The notes beneath the pieces are model-generated. The model was not told where the DNA came from, did no database searches, and saw nothing but the letters and a program-made list of their open reading frames with translations. A DNA stretch of 47,380 bases, taken from positions 1 to 47,380 of the forward strand of contig NZ_JAIEME010000001.1 of the NCBI RefSeq assembly GCF_019752415.1, read 5' to 3'. The DNA is from Nitrosomonas sp. Lineage in GTDB: Bacteria; Pseudomonadota; Gammaproteobacteria; Burkholderiales; Nitrosomonadaceae. Below are positions 1 through 8,050 of the stretch, in pieces (position 1 is the stretch's first letter; each line of letters opens with the position of its first letter). Both the position numbers and the translations under genes were made by a program.

Positions 1-63
1 ATATTTATCAGTATGATGCAGTTTATCAAACCTTTTTGACCAAAGTCGATGTGATCGAATAAA

Positions 64-1236
64 TCAGTGTTTCCTTAGATCTTCCAGGTCTACCTCGCGT
101 TCAGGTAAAATTTCTTTGGTATTAAAATTAAATTGAATCAGCGATGTAACATGATGAGAATCTAAATAAAATTTTCCGGTATTATCAGTATTAGAAACCG
201 GATCATGAACATCGGCAATCACATAAATTAATTCTTGGATCTCTTCGTTTGATAATGTTATTGAATAAGTATCAAAGAAATGATCCGGAACAGGTGAAGA
301 ATTAAATGCAAATGTTTCTAATCCCAGAACAGCACCAATCGCTTGTGCTAGCCCTCCTCCTAAGGAATGTCCAGTCACAGTAATTTTAACGTCAGGATGC
401 CGGCCGACTACATCTTGAGCAAATCTAAACGCATCTTTAAATTGATCACTGACTGTACCAATTCCTATGGCGACATCTGCAATCGCATCACGAGCAGTAT
501 CTTCCAGCTCCTTAAATGAGCACGGAAAATCGCAAGTTTCAGTGCCACGAAATACCAGTGCTAATTCATTGGTATCACGGTTTTTATAGACACCGGCATC
601 CATTCCGGAACTTTTCCCGTTGGATTCTATTAACTCCCAAGAATCAACCGTAACATTATCAAAATCATATATTGCATCAGCAAGTTTCGCATAGGGGATA
701 GACCGCCCCAGCAAATCGACCGCACGACGCTCATGAGGAGGTAACATGCCATATGGTTTCCAAGTGGTGTTAGGGACATATCCGGGGTTGCTGTATAGGG
801 CGACAGTTGTCAATTCAAATACCGAAACTGCATCATCAGTATCCATATCGGTATCCGTCACCCAGCCCAAACTAACGGTGTAGCGTTCGGTACCATAAAG
901 CTTGGGAACATCGATCTTGGGTAAAGTCAGTACCCCATTGAGAAATGAAAAGGTAGGACTATGCGTCTCGAAAGTATCGTCAAACTCCACACTCAACAAT
1001 TTAAACCGGTTTGGATTATCCACTCCCAGCCATTGTAGTGATGCTTTGTATAACTGATCACCCGATGAATCGGTCACAATGATTTTTTGCAAACAGACAA
1101 GACCATTCGCTTCCAGAAAAGTGGCCGGTGCAGTCAAATTCTTACACTCATCCGGCAATGCCTGCACCATTGGTGCAGCAACCATCAGAACGGAAAAACT
1201 GACTATTCTGACAAAATACGAATTCCAGATTTTCAT
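64..1236 (-). CDS. Secreted class-3 lipase-like alpha/beta hydrolase
   Basis: This 390-residue protein starts with a signal peptide (about residues 1-26, likely cut after VQA). The catalytic half is C-terminal: the nucleophile elbow GHSLGG has its Ser at about residue 291, the upstream LVFRGTE segment (about 228-234) is the usual oxyanion-region strand of class-3 lipases, and Asp344 or Asp347 with His361/362 can complete the triad. The roughly 150 residues before the hydrolase domain resemble no family I can name and are rich in beta-strand-like sequence. It should hydrolyse an ester, perhaps a lipid, outside the cytoplasm; the substrate is unknown. It stands alone: the next sequence upstream is a decayed apbE copy. 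The hydrolase fold is well supported, true lipase activity is inference. Confidence 0.85.
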   Translation of the reverse strand: MKIWNSYFVRIVSFSVLMVAAPMVQALPDECKNLTAPATFLEANGLVCLQKIIVTDSSGDQLYKASLQWLGVDNPNRFKLLSVEFDDTFETHSPTFSFLNGVLTLPKIDVPKLYGTERYTVSLGWVTDTDMDTDDAVSVFELTTVALYSNPGYVPNTTWKPYGMLPPHERRAVDLLGRSIPYAKLADAIYDFDNVTVDSWELIESNGKSSGMDAGVYKNRDTNELALVFRGTETCDFPCSFKELEDTARDAIADVAIGIGTVSDQFKDAFRFAQDVVGRHPDVKITVTGHSLGGGLAQAIGAVLGLETFAFNSSPVPDHFFDTYSITLSNEEIQELIYVIADVHDPVSNTDNTGKFYLDSHHVTSLIQFNFNTKEILPEREVDLEDLRKH

Positions 1237-1344
1237 AAGTCACTCGCTATTAAGTGGTTTGATTAAGTCTTAGCAGTTTAATCATAATCAAAACCTATGT
1301 GAATACATTGCCAATTATTATTGTAAAACTAAACAAACCACCTC

Positions 1345-1640
1345 ATTCCATCAGCACTCCGCTTGATTCTCCTTGCACATTGATCCATAAGGCAAACCCA
1401 GCGCACTCGGCCATTCAGGCTCTTCTTCACCTTCCAACATACCGATAGTCGGTGCGCTACCTACAGCGATACAAAACTCACCGATGATGCTGACCCGCCA
1501 TATAATCGAACGGACAGCCAGTTTTTGGATTCAACACATGGCCGTAGCGTACACCAGTCGCGTCGAAATGTAGCAGTAGTCGAGATATGCCTCCACCCAG
1601 ATACCGACCCCATGGAAAATCCCGGTATAACTAAGCGAAG
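1345..1640 (-). pseudogene. Decayed 3' part of a second apbE gene
   Basis: Translating the minus strand gives segments matching the intact ApbE at 2813-3718: GVRYGHVLNPKTGCP, then SIIGEFCIAVGSAPTIGMLE, then ALGLP. After that the frame shifts, and the following frame reads LWINVQGESSG, matching LWVNVQGESGG of the intact copy. About 16 residues before the GVRYGH segment are deleted, and sequence upstream of about 1640 no longer aligns. It is therefore the frameshifted C-terminal third of a paralogous apbE. This remnant accounts for part of the otherwise empty 735-bp stretch between the lipase and the PEP-CTERM gene; I see nothing else definite there. Confidence 0.85.
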
Positions 1641-1971
1641 GTATGCAATGGGCAGGTATTCATTAATTTTTCTGCAAGAATCAATCCTATCCCGAAAGCA
1701 GTAAATTTCAGGATCGACTATTGCAGTTTATTTTATAACCATCGATCTATTACCGCACAGATGCAATCAACTACCAGCAGGCATGTTCCCCGACTCACAC
1801 TTGCACCACATACTAACTAACAAAATAAATCCCATTTATACTAGGACAATTTTGGTATAAACGAACCATAAAAACGTGAGGGATTTTATAAATCCAAGTG
1901 TTATACTTTTTCTGCTTTTGATTGAATGGATACAAGAAAAAGTTTTTACAATCTCATTTTAGGAGTTTGGT

Positions 1972-2529
1972 ATGCGAAATAGTTCCCGACAAAAAGTATT
2001 AACGATTATTACAATGGTTTCATTGGGGTTTGGAATTGAAACTGCCAGTGCGAGTACCTCTTTTGGTGCTTGGTATCTTAATCCAATCAATCCAACTGAA
2101 GCTATTGCAGATTTTGGCAATAATGATATTAACGGACTTTTCGAAGATCATATTCCTTTCAACTTGCCAGTAGGCTATAGCGGTTTTGGTGGCGATAGTG
2201 TGATAGTAGGTTTCGCGGGGAGTTTCGATCTAACTTTTTCTGAATTTAGCTTATGGGATTTAACTGATAATACACTTATAGCTACAGATGATGGATTTAC
2301 TGATCTATCACAGTGGTTTAAGTTTTCTGGTCCTTTACCTCATAGCCATTCGTACGAACTGGTACTAAAAGGCAACTTACTTGATGGCTATACGAATGGT
2401 TCATATGTTGGGGACTTAACGATTTCTGCAGCAATACCAGAACCAGAAACTTACGCCATGCTGTTGGCCGGTTTAGGCTTGCTCGGAATTAGGCTCACTG
2501 CAGAAAAGAAAACGTTTGATTTAGTTTAG
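1972..2529 (+). CDS. PEP-CTERM sorting-domain protein
   Basis: This is a 185-residue exported protein of unknown function. Residues 1-27 form a signal peptide ending near ASAS. The C-terminus carries a PEP-CTERM signal: IPEPETYAMLLAGLGLLGI followed by a short basic tail (RLTAEKK), the pattern recognised by exosortase (EpsH/XrtA) in exopolysaccharide-producing Gram-negatives. The middle (about 30-155) is beta-rich and resembles the FxxxD-type PEP-CTERM proteins with a single extracellular domain. The tail after the basic cluster (TFDLV) is slightly longer than usual. A strong ribosome site (TAGGAG) lies 7 nt before the ATG. No exosortase gene is in the window. Probably surface-anchored or released with polysaccharide. 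Confidence 0.85.
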   Translation: MRNSSRQKVLTIITMVSLGFGIETASASTSFGAWYLNPINPTEAIADFGNNDINGLFEDHIPFNLPVGYSGFGGDSVIVGFAGSFDLTFSEFSLWDLTDNTLIATDDGFTDLSQWFKFSGPLPHSHSYELVLKGNLLDGYTNGSYVGDLTISAAIPEPETYAMLLAGLGLLGIRLTAEKKTFDLV

Positions 2530-2695
2530 CTTAGGAGTCGTGAAAAAATAAGAGTGACAATTGAACGCGTCTGGCTGGATGCAATGCAAGGCGAGAGGAG
2601 GAGTCATAGCAAGGCTATGTCGACGACGAACAACGCCGCAGTGTGCCCGCCAGATGTGATCCAAGTGTTACAGTTATTTATGAACGACTCCTTAA
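2530..2695. repeat. Long imperfect palindrome (MITE-like or REP-like element)
   Basis: The ends CTTAGGAGTCGT (2530-2541) and ACGACTCCTTAAG (2685-2696) are inverted copies, and similarity continues inward. CGTCTGGCTGG in the left arm pairs with the CCGCCAGATG region in the right arm, and GTCATAGC near the centre is opposed by GCTATGTC. The whole 165 bp can fold into one long imperfect hairpin. It begins overlapping the last bases of the PEP-CTERM gene and ends just before a terminator. No transposase is encoded inside, so it resembles a non-autonomous palindromic element; the family is not identified. Confidence 0.7.
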
Positions 2696-2709
2696 GTGTA
2701 TTTCGGACG

Positions 2710-2737
2710 GCCCCGCATCTTGGCGGGGCTTTTTTTA
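2710..2737 (+). terminator. Rho-independent terminator
   Basis: A 7-bp GC stem (GCCCCGC / GCGGGGC, 2710-2716 and 2723-2729) with a 6-nt loop is followed by a run of eight T. It should end transcription of the PEP-CTERM gene after reading through the palindromic element. Confidence 0.85.
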
Positions 2738-2812
2738 AATTAACAATCCGTTATCTCAATCCAAAGTCGCCAGCACACACCAAGCTTCTCTGATCAAATC
2801 AATCATCAACAC

Positions 2813-3718
2813 TCACGCCATCAATGAGCCGCCGGATTCTCCCTGTACATTGACCCATAAGTGCGGCAACCCAAGTGCATTTAACCATTCAGGTCCTTCT
2901 TGACCTTTCAGCATAGCGATAGTCGATGCGCTGCCTGCAACAACGCAAAACTCACCGATGACGCTGACCGCTGCCATGTCATTGACCGGCCAGCCGTTTT
3001 TTGGATTCAACACATGACCGTAGCGTACGCCATTTAAGGTAATACACCGCTCATAATCTCCGCTGCTTGCCAGCGCGCCGGAATGCAATAATAGTGTTTG
3101 CAATAAACCGTCGGGGTTACGTGGATGGCGTATCGCGATACGCCAGGGACTGCCGTCATCATGCGGACCGATAATTTTGATGTCTCCACCCAGGTTAACG
3201 ATACCATGATTAATCCCAGCATTCCGGCATAACGAAGCGGCGCGATCGACGGCGTATTCCTTGACAACCCCGCCAAAATCGATCTCCATACCGGGAATAG
3301 TAAATGCCAGAAGCGGCCGTTGCCAATTGATTTTATGCCAGCCTATCATTTCGAGCAGAGATGCAATCGTTTCCTGATCCGGTATGGCTCCCGACTTAAA
3401 ATCCCAGGCGCGGCGCAGGATCCCCGAAGTAACATCAAATAAACCATCACTTTGTTGATAACAGGTGTCTGCATAATCGAGTAACCCGGCAGTTTCATCA
3501 TCCACACGAATATGACCGCCTTGTGCCGCAATACGGTTAATCTCAGATAAAAAACTGTCTGCGCGGTAGCGGGAATATTTTGCTTCCAGGCGATACACAT
3601 CATCCATAGCAATTTTGGCTGCACGCTTCGCTTTCTTAGCACTGCTAGCATAAAGCTGAATCGAACAAGGCGAACCCATCGCTTTAAAATCGTAGTGATA
3701 ATACTTTAGGTGAGCCAT
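2813..3718 (-). CDS. apbE: ApbE-family FAD:protein FMN transferase, atypical
   Basis: The 301-residue product matches the ApbE fold along its length: AMGSPC near the N-terminus, EIDFGGVVKEYAVDRA (about 148-163), NLGGDI (about 175-180), GHVLNPKNGWP, and a C-terminal AGSASTIAML segment. Family members move FMN from FAD to a Thr/Ser of extracytoplasmic redox proteins, using Mg2+. Two things are odd. There is no signal peptide or lipobox, although most ApbE act in the periplasm. In the Mg2+-binding motif, normally A-D-A-x-x-T, the Asp is Gly (A-G-S-A-S-T); the decayed paralogue at 1345-1640 has the same change. It ends the TlpA-DUF4266-DUF3570 cluster, 66 bp downstream of the DUF3570 gene. Family certain, standard activity uncertain. 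Confidence 0.85.
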   Translation of the reverse strand: MAHLKYYHYDFKAMGSPCSIQLYASSAKKAKRAAKIAMDDVYRLEAKYSRYRADSFLSEINRIAAQGGHIRVDDETAGLLDYADTCYQQSDGLFDVTSGILRRAWDFKSGAIPDQETIASLLEMIGWHKINWQRPLLAFTIPGMEIDFGGVVKEYAVDRAASLCRNAGINHGIVNLGGDIKIIGPHDDGSPWRIAIRHPRNPDGLLQTLLLHSGALASSGDYERCITLNGVRYGHVLNPKNGWPVNDMAAVSVIGEFCVVAGSASTIAMLKGQEGPEWLNALGLPHLWVNVQGESGGSLMA

Positions 3719-3784
3719 GCAGTTACATTCTGTGTAACGCTATAAAAACTATAATAGTTTTGGAAAAACAGATTTCATTTTCAC

Positions 3785-6499
3785 CTAAAACTGGTAGCTC
3801 CAGGTAGCCGCAAGCGCACCCTGCCGGTCCAGCTGAAATCCGTTGAAATCACTTTTGACCGGCTGTATCCACTCGAAACCAAAGCGGTTACCGGCGAACC
3901 GACCGCCAGGGATCCTGGCGTTCAACCCCAACCCGACATCCCAGAATTGTCCGCCATAATTCGCGGGAAAATCCATCGGACCAATACGCGCACTAAATTG
4001 ATTAAAGTCTCGCTGTATCGCATCTTGCCAAGTGTACACGCCACGTGCGGACGCAGTCAGCCAATGGGTTAAATCATAACCGCCCCAGGTTGTCGCCTGA
4101 AATAGATCGCCCAAACGATAACCGGATTTATTTTGATCTTCCATGCGTTTGACACCACTCAACTGCGTACCCCAAGACCAGCGGCTCCTTTCCCCGGCAT
4201 AGGTCAAACTCGGGGTGAAATCCCAAGTACCGCTACCCAATTGCATACCAAAATGAATCAACCCGCCATCCGCTTGGTGCGTACGCCGTACTTCGATATC
4301 CACTTTTCCGGTCGGTGCACTGAATCCCAGATTCGCATGAACACGATGTCCAGGAATATTCAACAGCTTAATCAGTGATGAAAAATAGGTATCGCCTACG
4401 GCACCGGTTTCATGCCCCGCTGCGCCATGATGACCATGTGCACCCGAAGTATTAACTTTTGCTCCGGCTAATTGGCGCAGATTCATGTCCATATCCATAA
4501 AGGTTGGCATCAACATCACGTTGAACCACTTGGTCGGTGCGTACATCAGATCAACCATATGCATACGCATATCCATAAAGGCGGGAGTAAATTGACACGA
4601 ACTATTCCCACACCCTTGATCGATGATGGTTTGATCACTCACTTTATGGGTACCATGCATCATATTTCCACCGGTCCAGTTGTACATAAATCCATACCCC
4701 GCCATAAAATCCCCGGGTTTATCGAGCATATGACCAAACATAATGCCCGCAGGAGGAATTTTGTGATCGTGATGCGAGGCCGCATGACGATGTGATTCGG
4801 AAGATCCGCCTGAACCACCTATCGGCAGCGAAGTGGTCGGCTCAATATCAAACCTAACCGCCGCATTCGCCACATAATAATCAAAATCAGCAAAACTGTT
4901 ATTTCCGCCATTACCAATCTGCATCGAACTGGCGCGCGTATAGTATTCAAAGCCGGTTTCCAATGCGATGCCTTTGCCGAGCATTTTGCTTAATACCACG
5001 CCGCCGCTTAATGCGCCAAACCCCGCCAAGCGGTGATCACTGGAAAAATTATCGGGTAATTTTCCAGCATCAAATGACTTCATTATCGGTTGCGGATTAA
5101 CCAAAAGCCCATCGACTGGATTACCGTTCTGATCAACCAGACTATCAAGCGAGTTGCCAAAATACTGGATAGCAGGGTTTTTCCCATCAAACCAGACTTG
5201 TCGTCCGAGACTATCGGTTTCTTGTCTCCGGAAAGCTTGTTGAGAGAATAAATAAGGACGGTAAAAACTTGCAGAATCTTGTGAATAATAACGAACCCGC
5301 GGCGTCAACGTCCATCCGCTTCCAACCGGTTGCACCCAGCTTGCATCAAAGGTATGCGTATTCACACCCCAATCATCTACCGACAACCTGTAGCCCAGGT
5401 GCAGCGCTGCATTAAAGGGATTAATGTAGTGAATGTACTTTGCATTTAAAGCTACTTGGTTACGAATGTCAGGGCGTTGTTCAATGAACGCGCGTACATC
5501 ACCGGTGATTAAATTACTATTTAATTGATTCGGATCAATAAAAATGATCGATGTCGCTTTGTAAGGATTTTCCAGAAATCCATTGCTATGCGTATAGCCG
5601 ATATTGGCATCGATCAATGCATTCTTGCTCAAAACCTGAGTTAACCCAACATTTGCGATCCAATCCTGGCGATTACCCCGCAAAATCTCGGAACCGCCAC
5701 GATTTACAATTTGCTGTGTATACGCAGTTTTAGTGATATACGGAGATGAGTCGCCATCGAGAATTGCGCCGACTTGACTGTGCGTATAGCCGCCTCCAAA
5801 TTTAACACTGGTCAGTTTCTGATTAAAGTCCAGGCGAGCACCCATGTTGCCAAAGCTCGATTGATAGTCTCTTTCTCTGGAAAATCCCCCTCCCACGTTC
5901 AGAGCCGATTCATTCCATTCATGACTCAAACCAAAATTGGCTTGGCGGCGTGTTTCCGGAGAAGCAGACGATAGGACGAGTACGGATCGAGTATCAACAA
6001 CGCCCGTTGATTGTTTAGTAAGCGGGTCCGTTCCAATGGGATTTAAATCGCGGTCTAAAAGTATTGCGCTATTCAGAATAGGCGAGGCACCGACCACTAC
6101 TCCATTGACAGTATAGGGACGATTACCGCCATTGGTAGCCAATGGCGTTGTAGTGACGGGGGTTGCGCCTGACCAAGTATCTTGCGTATACCCAAAAGAA
6201 AATTTGGTGCGATCGGTAAGAGAAAAAATGCCACTGCCATGCAAAACATCGGCACTGATTGGTTTTAAGTTATTCGGGGCACCATAGAGATTACGCTCAC
6301 CTTCCTGGTAGCGGCTATACTGGAAATTGATCCGATCTGTTCCTGCCGCGTGCCCTGGTGTGATTAACAAACCCGGCAATACCAGTGCCGCCGAGGTTAA
6401 TGCTTGCAGCGTAGTATTTCTTGGCTTTGCAGACTGTATTTCCGGATCTTTTAAATGATGATTGCTGCCCGGGCGTTGGGGCATACTATTTCGTTGCAT
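3785..6499 (-). CDS. DUF3570 outer-membrane barrel fused to a second His/Met-rich barrel domain
   Basis: This 904-residue protein has an unusually long N-region, then a hydrophobic signal segment (about 28-52, ending GHAAG). Residues about 52-560 look like a DUF3570 beta-barrel protein with alternating aromatic strands. A His-rich linker (SHRHAASHHDHK, about 575-587) leads into a second barrel-like half resembling outer-membrane 'transporter' proteins of the MetA-pathway type. That half is full of Met and His (MMHGTHK, FMDMRMHMVDLMY, TFMDMDM, HGHHGAAGH) and ends in the typical aromatic Phe (WSYQF). DUF3570 proteins are normally about half this length, so this is a two-barrel fusion. The His/Met clusters suggest Cu binding, which is inference. 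The gene is preceded by DUF4266 and TlpA genes and followed by apbE, probably in one transcript. Confidence 0.75.
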   Translation of the reverse strand: MQRNSMPQRPGSNHHLKDPEIQSAKPRNTTLQALTSAALVLPGLLITPGHAAGTDRINFQYSRYQEGERNLYGAPNNLKPISADVLHGSGIFSLTDRTKFSFGYTQDTWSGATPVTTTPLATNGGNRPYTVNGVVVGASPILNSAILLDRDLNPIGTDPLTKQSTGVVDTRSVLVLSSASPETRRQANFGLSHEWNESALNVGGGFSRERDYQSSFGNMGARLDFNQKLTSVKFGGGYTHSQVGAILDGDSSPYITKTAYTQQIVNRGGSEILRGNRQDWIANVGLTQVLSKNALIDANIGYTHSNGFLENPYKATSIIFIDPNQLNSNLITGDVRAFIEQRPDIRNQVALNAKYIHYINPFNAALHLGYRLSVDDWGVNTHTFDASWVQPVGSGWTLTPRVRYYSQDSASFYRPYLFSQQAFRRQETDSLGRQVWFDGKNPAIQYFGNSLDSLVDQNGNPVDGLLVNPQPIMKSFDAGKLPDNFSSDHRLAGFGALSGGVVLSKMLGKGIALETGFEYYTRASSMQIGNGGNNSFADFDYYVANAAVRFDIEPTTSLPIGGSGGSSESHRHAASHHDHKIPPAGIMFGHMLDKPGDFMAGYGFMYNWTGGNMMHGTHKVSDQTIIDQGCGNSSCQFTPAFMDMRMHMVDLMYAPTKWFNVMLMPTFMDMDMNLRQLAGAKVNTSGAHGHHGAAGHETGAVGDTYFSSLIKLLNIPGHRVHANLGFSAPTGKVDIEVRRTHQADGGLIHFGMQLGSGTWDFTPSLTYAGERSRWSWGTQLSGVKRMEDQNKSGYRLGDLFQATTWGGYDLTHWLTASARGVYTWQDAIQRDFNQFSARIGPMDFPANYGGQFWDVGLGLNARIPGGRFAGNRFGFEWIQPVKSDFNGFQLDRQGALAATWSYQF

Positions 6500-6540
6500 A
6501 TTTTATTGACCTAAAGAAAACAGCTTCTGGCAGGGTCAGT

Positions 6541-6795
6541 TTAGTAACAACCGCAACCACCACCCCCTGAAGAAGACTTATGGCTTGGAGCCGCTTCGCG
6601 GCTACTGTAATTGTGCGATTGTATTTCACTTTGCAGCGGGTGTGGATCCAATTCCATCTGCGATTTTGCCAGATTTCCTCGTTCCCAGGCATTCACGTGG
6701 ATACAACCGGCCGACAACCCAATACCTATTACAAGTACTAATTTGACTAAGACATACTGAATCTTTTTCATGCTAGTCAAAATAATCGTTGTCAT
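6541..6795 (-). CDS. DUF4266-type small lipoprotein with Gly/Cys tail
   Basis: The 84-residue product has a signal peptide with a lipobox ending LSAGC (Cys at about residue 31), so a mature lipoprotein of about 54 residues is expected. The mature part has the W-E-R-G-x-L-A-K-x-x-M pattern and SSREA of DUF4266, and a striking C-terminus GGGGCGCY. The ATG at 6795 lies 2 nt after the tlpA stop, so translation is probably coupled; an alternative ATG at 6771 would shorten the leader by eight residues. Function is unknown. Its position between TlpA and DUF3570 suggests a periplasmic-side partner whose C-terminal thiols are handled by the thioredoxin. Confidence 0.75.
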   Translation of the reverse strand: MTTIILTSMKKIQYVLVKLVLVIGIGLSAGCIHVNAWERGNLAKSQMELDPHPLQSEIQSHNYSSREAAPSHKSSSGGGGCGCY

Positions 6796-6797
6796 TC

Positions 6798-7304
6798 CTA
6801 GGGATGTTCCATCACAAGCTGCGTAATTAAAGCACGCAATTCTTCCGTTTCACCCGGGCGAAATCCTTGGTGTATATGGCGAATGGTTCCTTTCCGGTCT
6901 ATGACATACGATGTTGGCATCGCCATCACTTCAAAAACCTTGGCACATTCTTTATTTGAATCTGCAACAATGGAAAAATTAGCCGGATACTTAGCAAGAA
7001 ATTCCTGTGCATCTTTGATTTTTTCATCCAGATTGACACCGATCACATGCAGCCCTTTATCCTTCAAATCATGATCCAGTTGATTTAAAAAAGAAAAGGA
7101 TTTTACACAAGGCGGACACCACGATGCCCAGAAATCCACATAAACAACTTCCCCTTTCAGCTCTTGTAAATTATGCGCAGGGCTACCATCCAATGTCGTC
7201 AATACACAGGAAGGTGATATCTGATCCAGATGCTCCGCAAATGATGCGGTTGCAAACAAACCCAGTATTGAAGCGATCAGAAATAATAATTTTGTTTTTT
7301 TCAT
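6798..7304 (-). CDS. TlpA/ResA-family periplasmic thioredoxin-like protein
   Basis: The 168-residue protein has a cleavable signal peptide (about 1-23, cut after SFA) and a thioredoxin fold with active site WASWCPPC (Cys63, Cys66) and a cis-Pro loop MAMPTSY. The CPPC motif and the single-domain size fit TlpA/ResA-type thiol-disulfide reductases, which keep specific periplasmic thiols reduced, for example in cytochrome c or copper-site maturation. It is first in the cluster and only 2 nt from the DUF4266 gene, whose product ends in CGC; that protein is a natural candidate substrate (inference). A modest ribosome site (TTAGGTAG) precedes the ATG. Confidence 0.9.
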   Translation of the reverse strand: MKKTKLLFLIASILGLFATASFAEHLDQISPSCVLTTLDGSPAHNLQELKGEVVYVDFWASWCPPCVKSFSFLNQLDHDLKDKGLHVIGVNLDEKIKDAQEFLAKYPANFSIVADSNKECAKVFEVMAMPTSYVIDRKGTIRHIHQGFRPGETEELRALITQLVMEHP

Positions 7305-7365
7305 TGTGTAGCTACCTAAACGATCTTAAAGAAAAATTGTGTGATTCAAACAATAAATATGGCCA

Positions 7366-7830
7366 TTACTTAAATTGTTGAACAACAATTACCGTTCCCG
7401 TGTGTATGGGCGGCGTATCAGCAGTCTGGCAATGATAGGACACTAAAAAAGATCGTGCGCCCTCACCAGTTTTATTGACTAGCAATTGATATACACCTTT
7501 TCCACCCTGCACTTTAATCTCAGGACTGAAATCATCATCTCCTGAAATCGGATCGGTAGTACTGTTTGCTAGGACTCCTTTAATTATTTGCAGACTAACC
7601 AATAAGTTATCTTGTGGTGGCGACGTATCTCTAATACTGGCAACTAAGTGATCTGTCTTCCCAACATCATCTAAACAAGTAACCAACGCATAACCGGTAA
7701 AGTTCGCGACATTGCCATTAGGGTCCATAGTAGCACCGGCATCATCCGCACTACTGACACCTCCATAGCCTAATGTACACACCAGCATAAAAATACTGAT
7801 TAATAATTTTTTCAGAGTTCTGGATTGCAT
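7366..7830 (-). CDS. Secreted protein of unknown function
   Basis: I do not recognise this 154-residue protein. Residues 1-28 form a signal peptide (cut near VSSADD). The mature part is beta-rich with two cysteines, in LVTCLDD (about residue 52) and VSYHCQT (about 134), that could form one disulfide, and it ends VVQQFK. An excellent ribosome site (AAGGAG) precedes the ATG. A palindrome of the same type as the one upstream of the DUF1775-like gene lies about 100 bp upstream. It is separated from tlpA by 61 bp and could be co-transcribed with it. A small soluble periplasmic protein is likely. Confidence 0.7.
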   Translation of the reverse strand: MQSRTLKKLLISIFMLVCTLGYGGVSSADDAGATMDPNGNVANFTGYALVTCLDDVGKTDHLVASIRDTSPPQDNLLVSLQIIKGVLANSTTDPISGDDDFSPEIKVQGGKGVYQLLVNKTGEGARSFLVSYHCQTADTPPIHTGTVIVVQQFK

Positions 7831-7932
7831 AATTGACTCTCCTTATGTCGTTAAGTGACTCATAGACTATCTATAAACCACACCATTGCAGCTATTTGAC
7901 CTTATTATCCTTTTCAGACATACAAATAGCAA

Positions 7933-7949
7933 TGTGACAAAATGTCGCA
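7933..7949. promoter_or_regulatory. Palindrome TGTGACA-N3-TGTCGCA
   Basis: TGTGACAAAATGTCGCA is an inverted repeat with 7-nt arms, one mismatch and a 3-nt spacer. It lies about 100 bp upstream of the secreted-protein gene starting at 7830, and shares arms and spacer with the sites at 8925 and 9050. This is the size of an operator for a dimeric regulator; the regulator is unknown. Confidence 0.55.
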
Positions 7950-8050
7950 CCTGCAACAATAAAAATTGACAAGCGTGCAGCAATCACTTGTCGATTCTTA
8001 TTGTTGCGGTGAGCCGCAAAGAAGCTTTCTTCTGATGCAGTAATTTACGG

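Noticed and set aside
2554-2793. Plus-strand open frame of 79 codons
   Set aside because: It runs through the palindromic element and the terminator; no ribosome site and no protein-like sequence.
4472-4795. His-rich plus-strand frame
   Set aside because: It is antisense to the His/Met-rich part of the DUF3570 fusion; His content follows from Met/His codons on the other strand.
7831-7930. Possible sigma-54 promoter (GG-N10-GC) upstream of the secreted-protein gene
   Set aside because: Only the GG and GC pairs match; the rest of the -24/-12 consensus is absent and the neighbouring gene has no equivalent.
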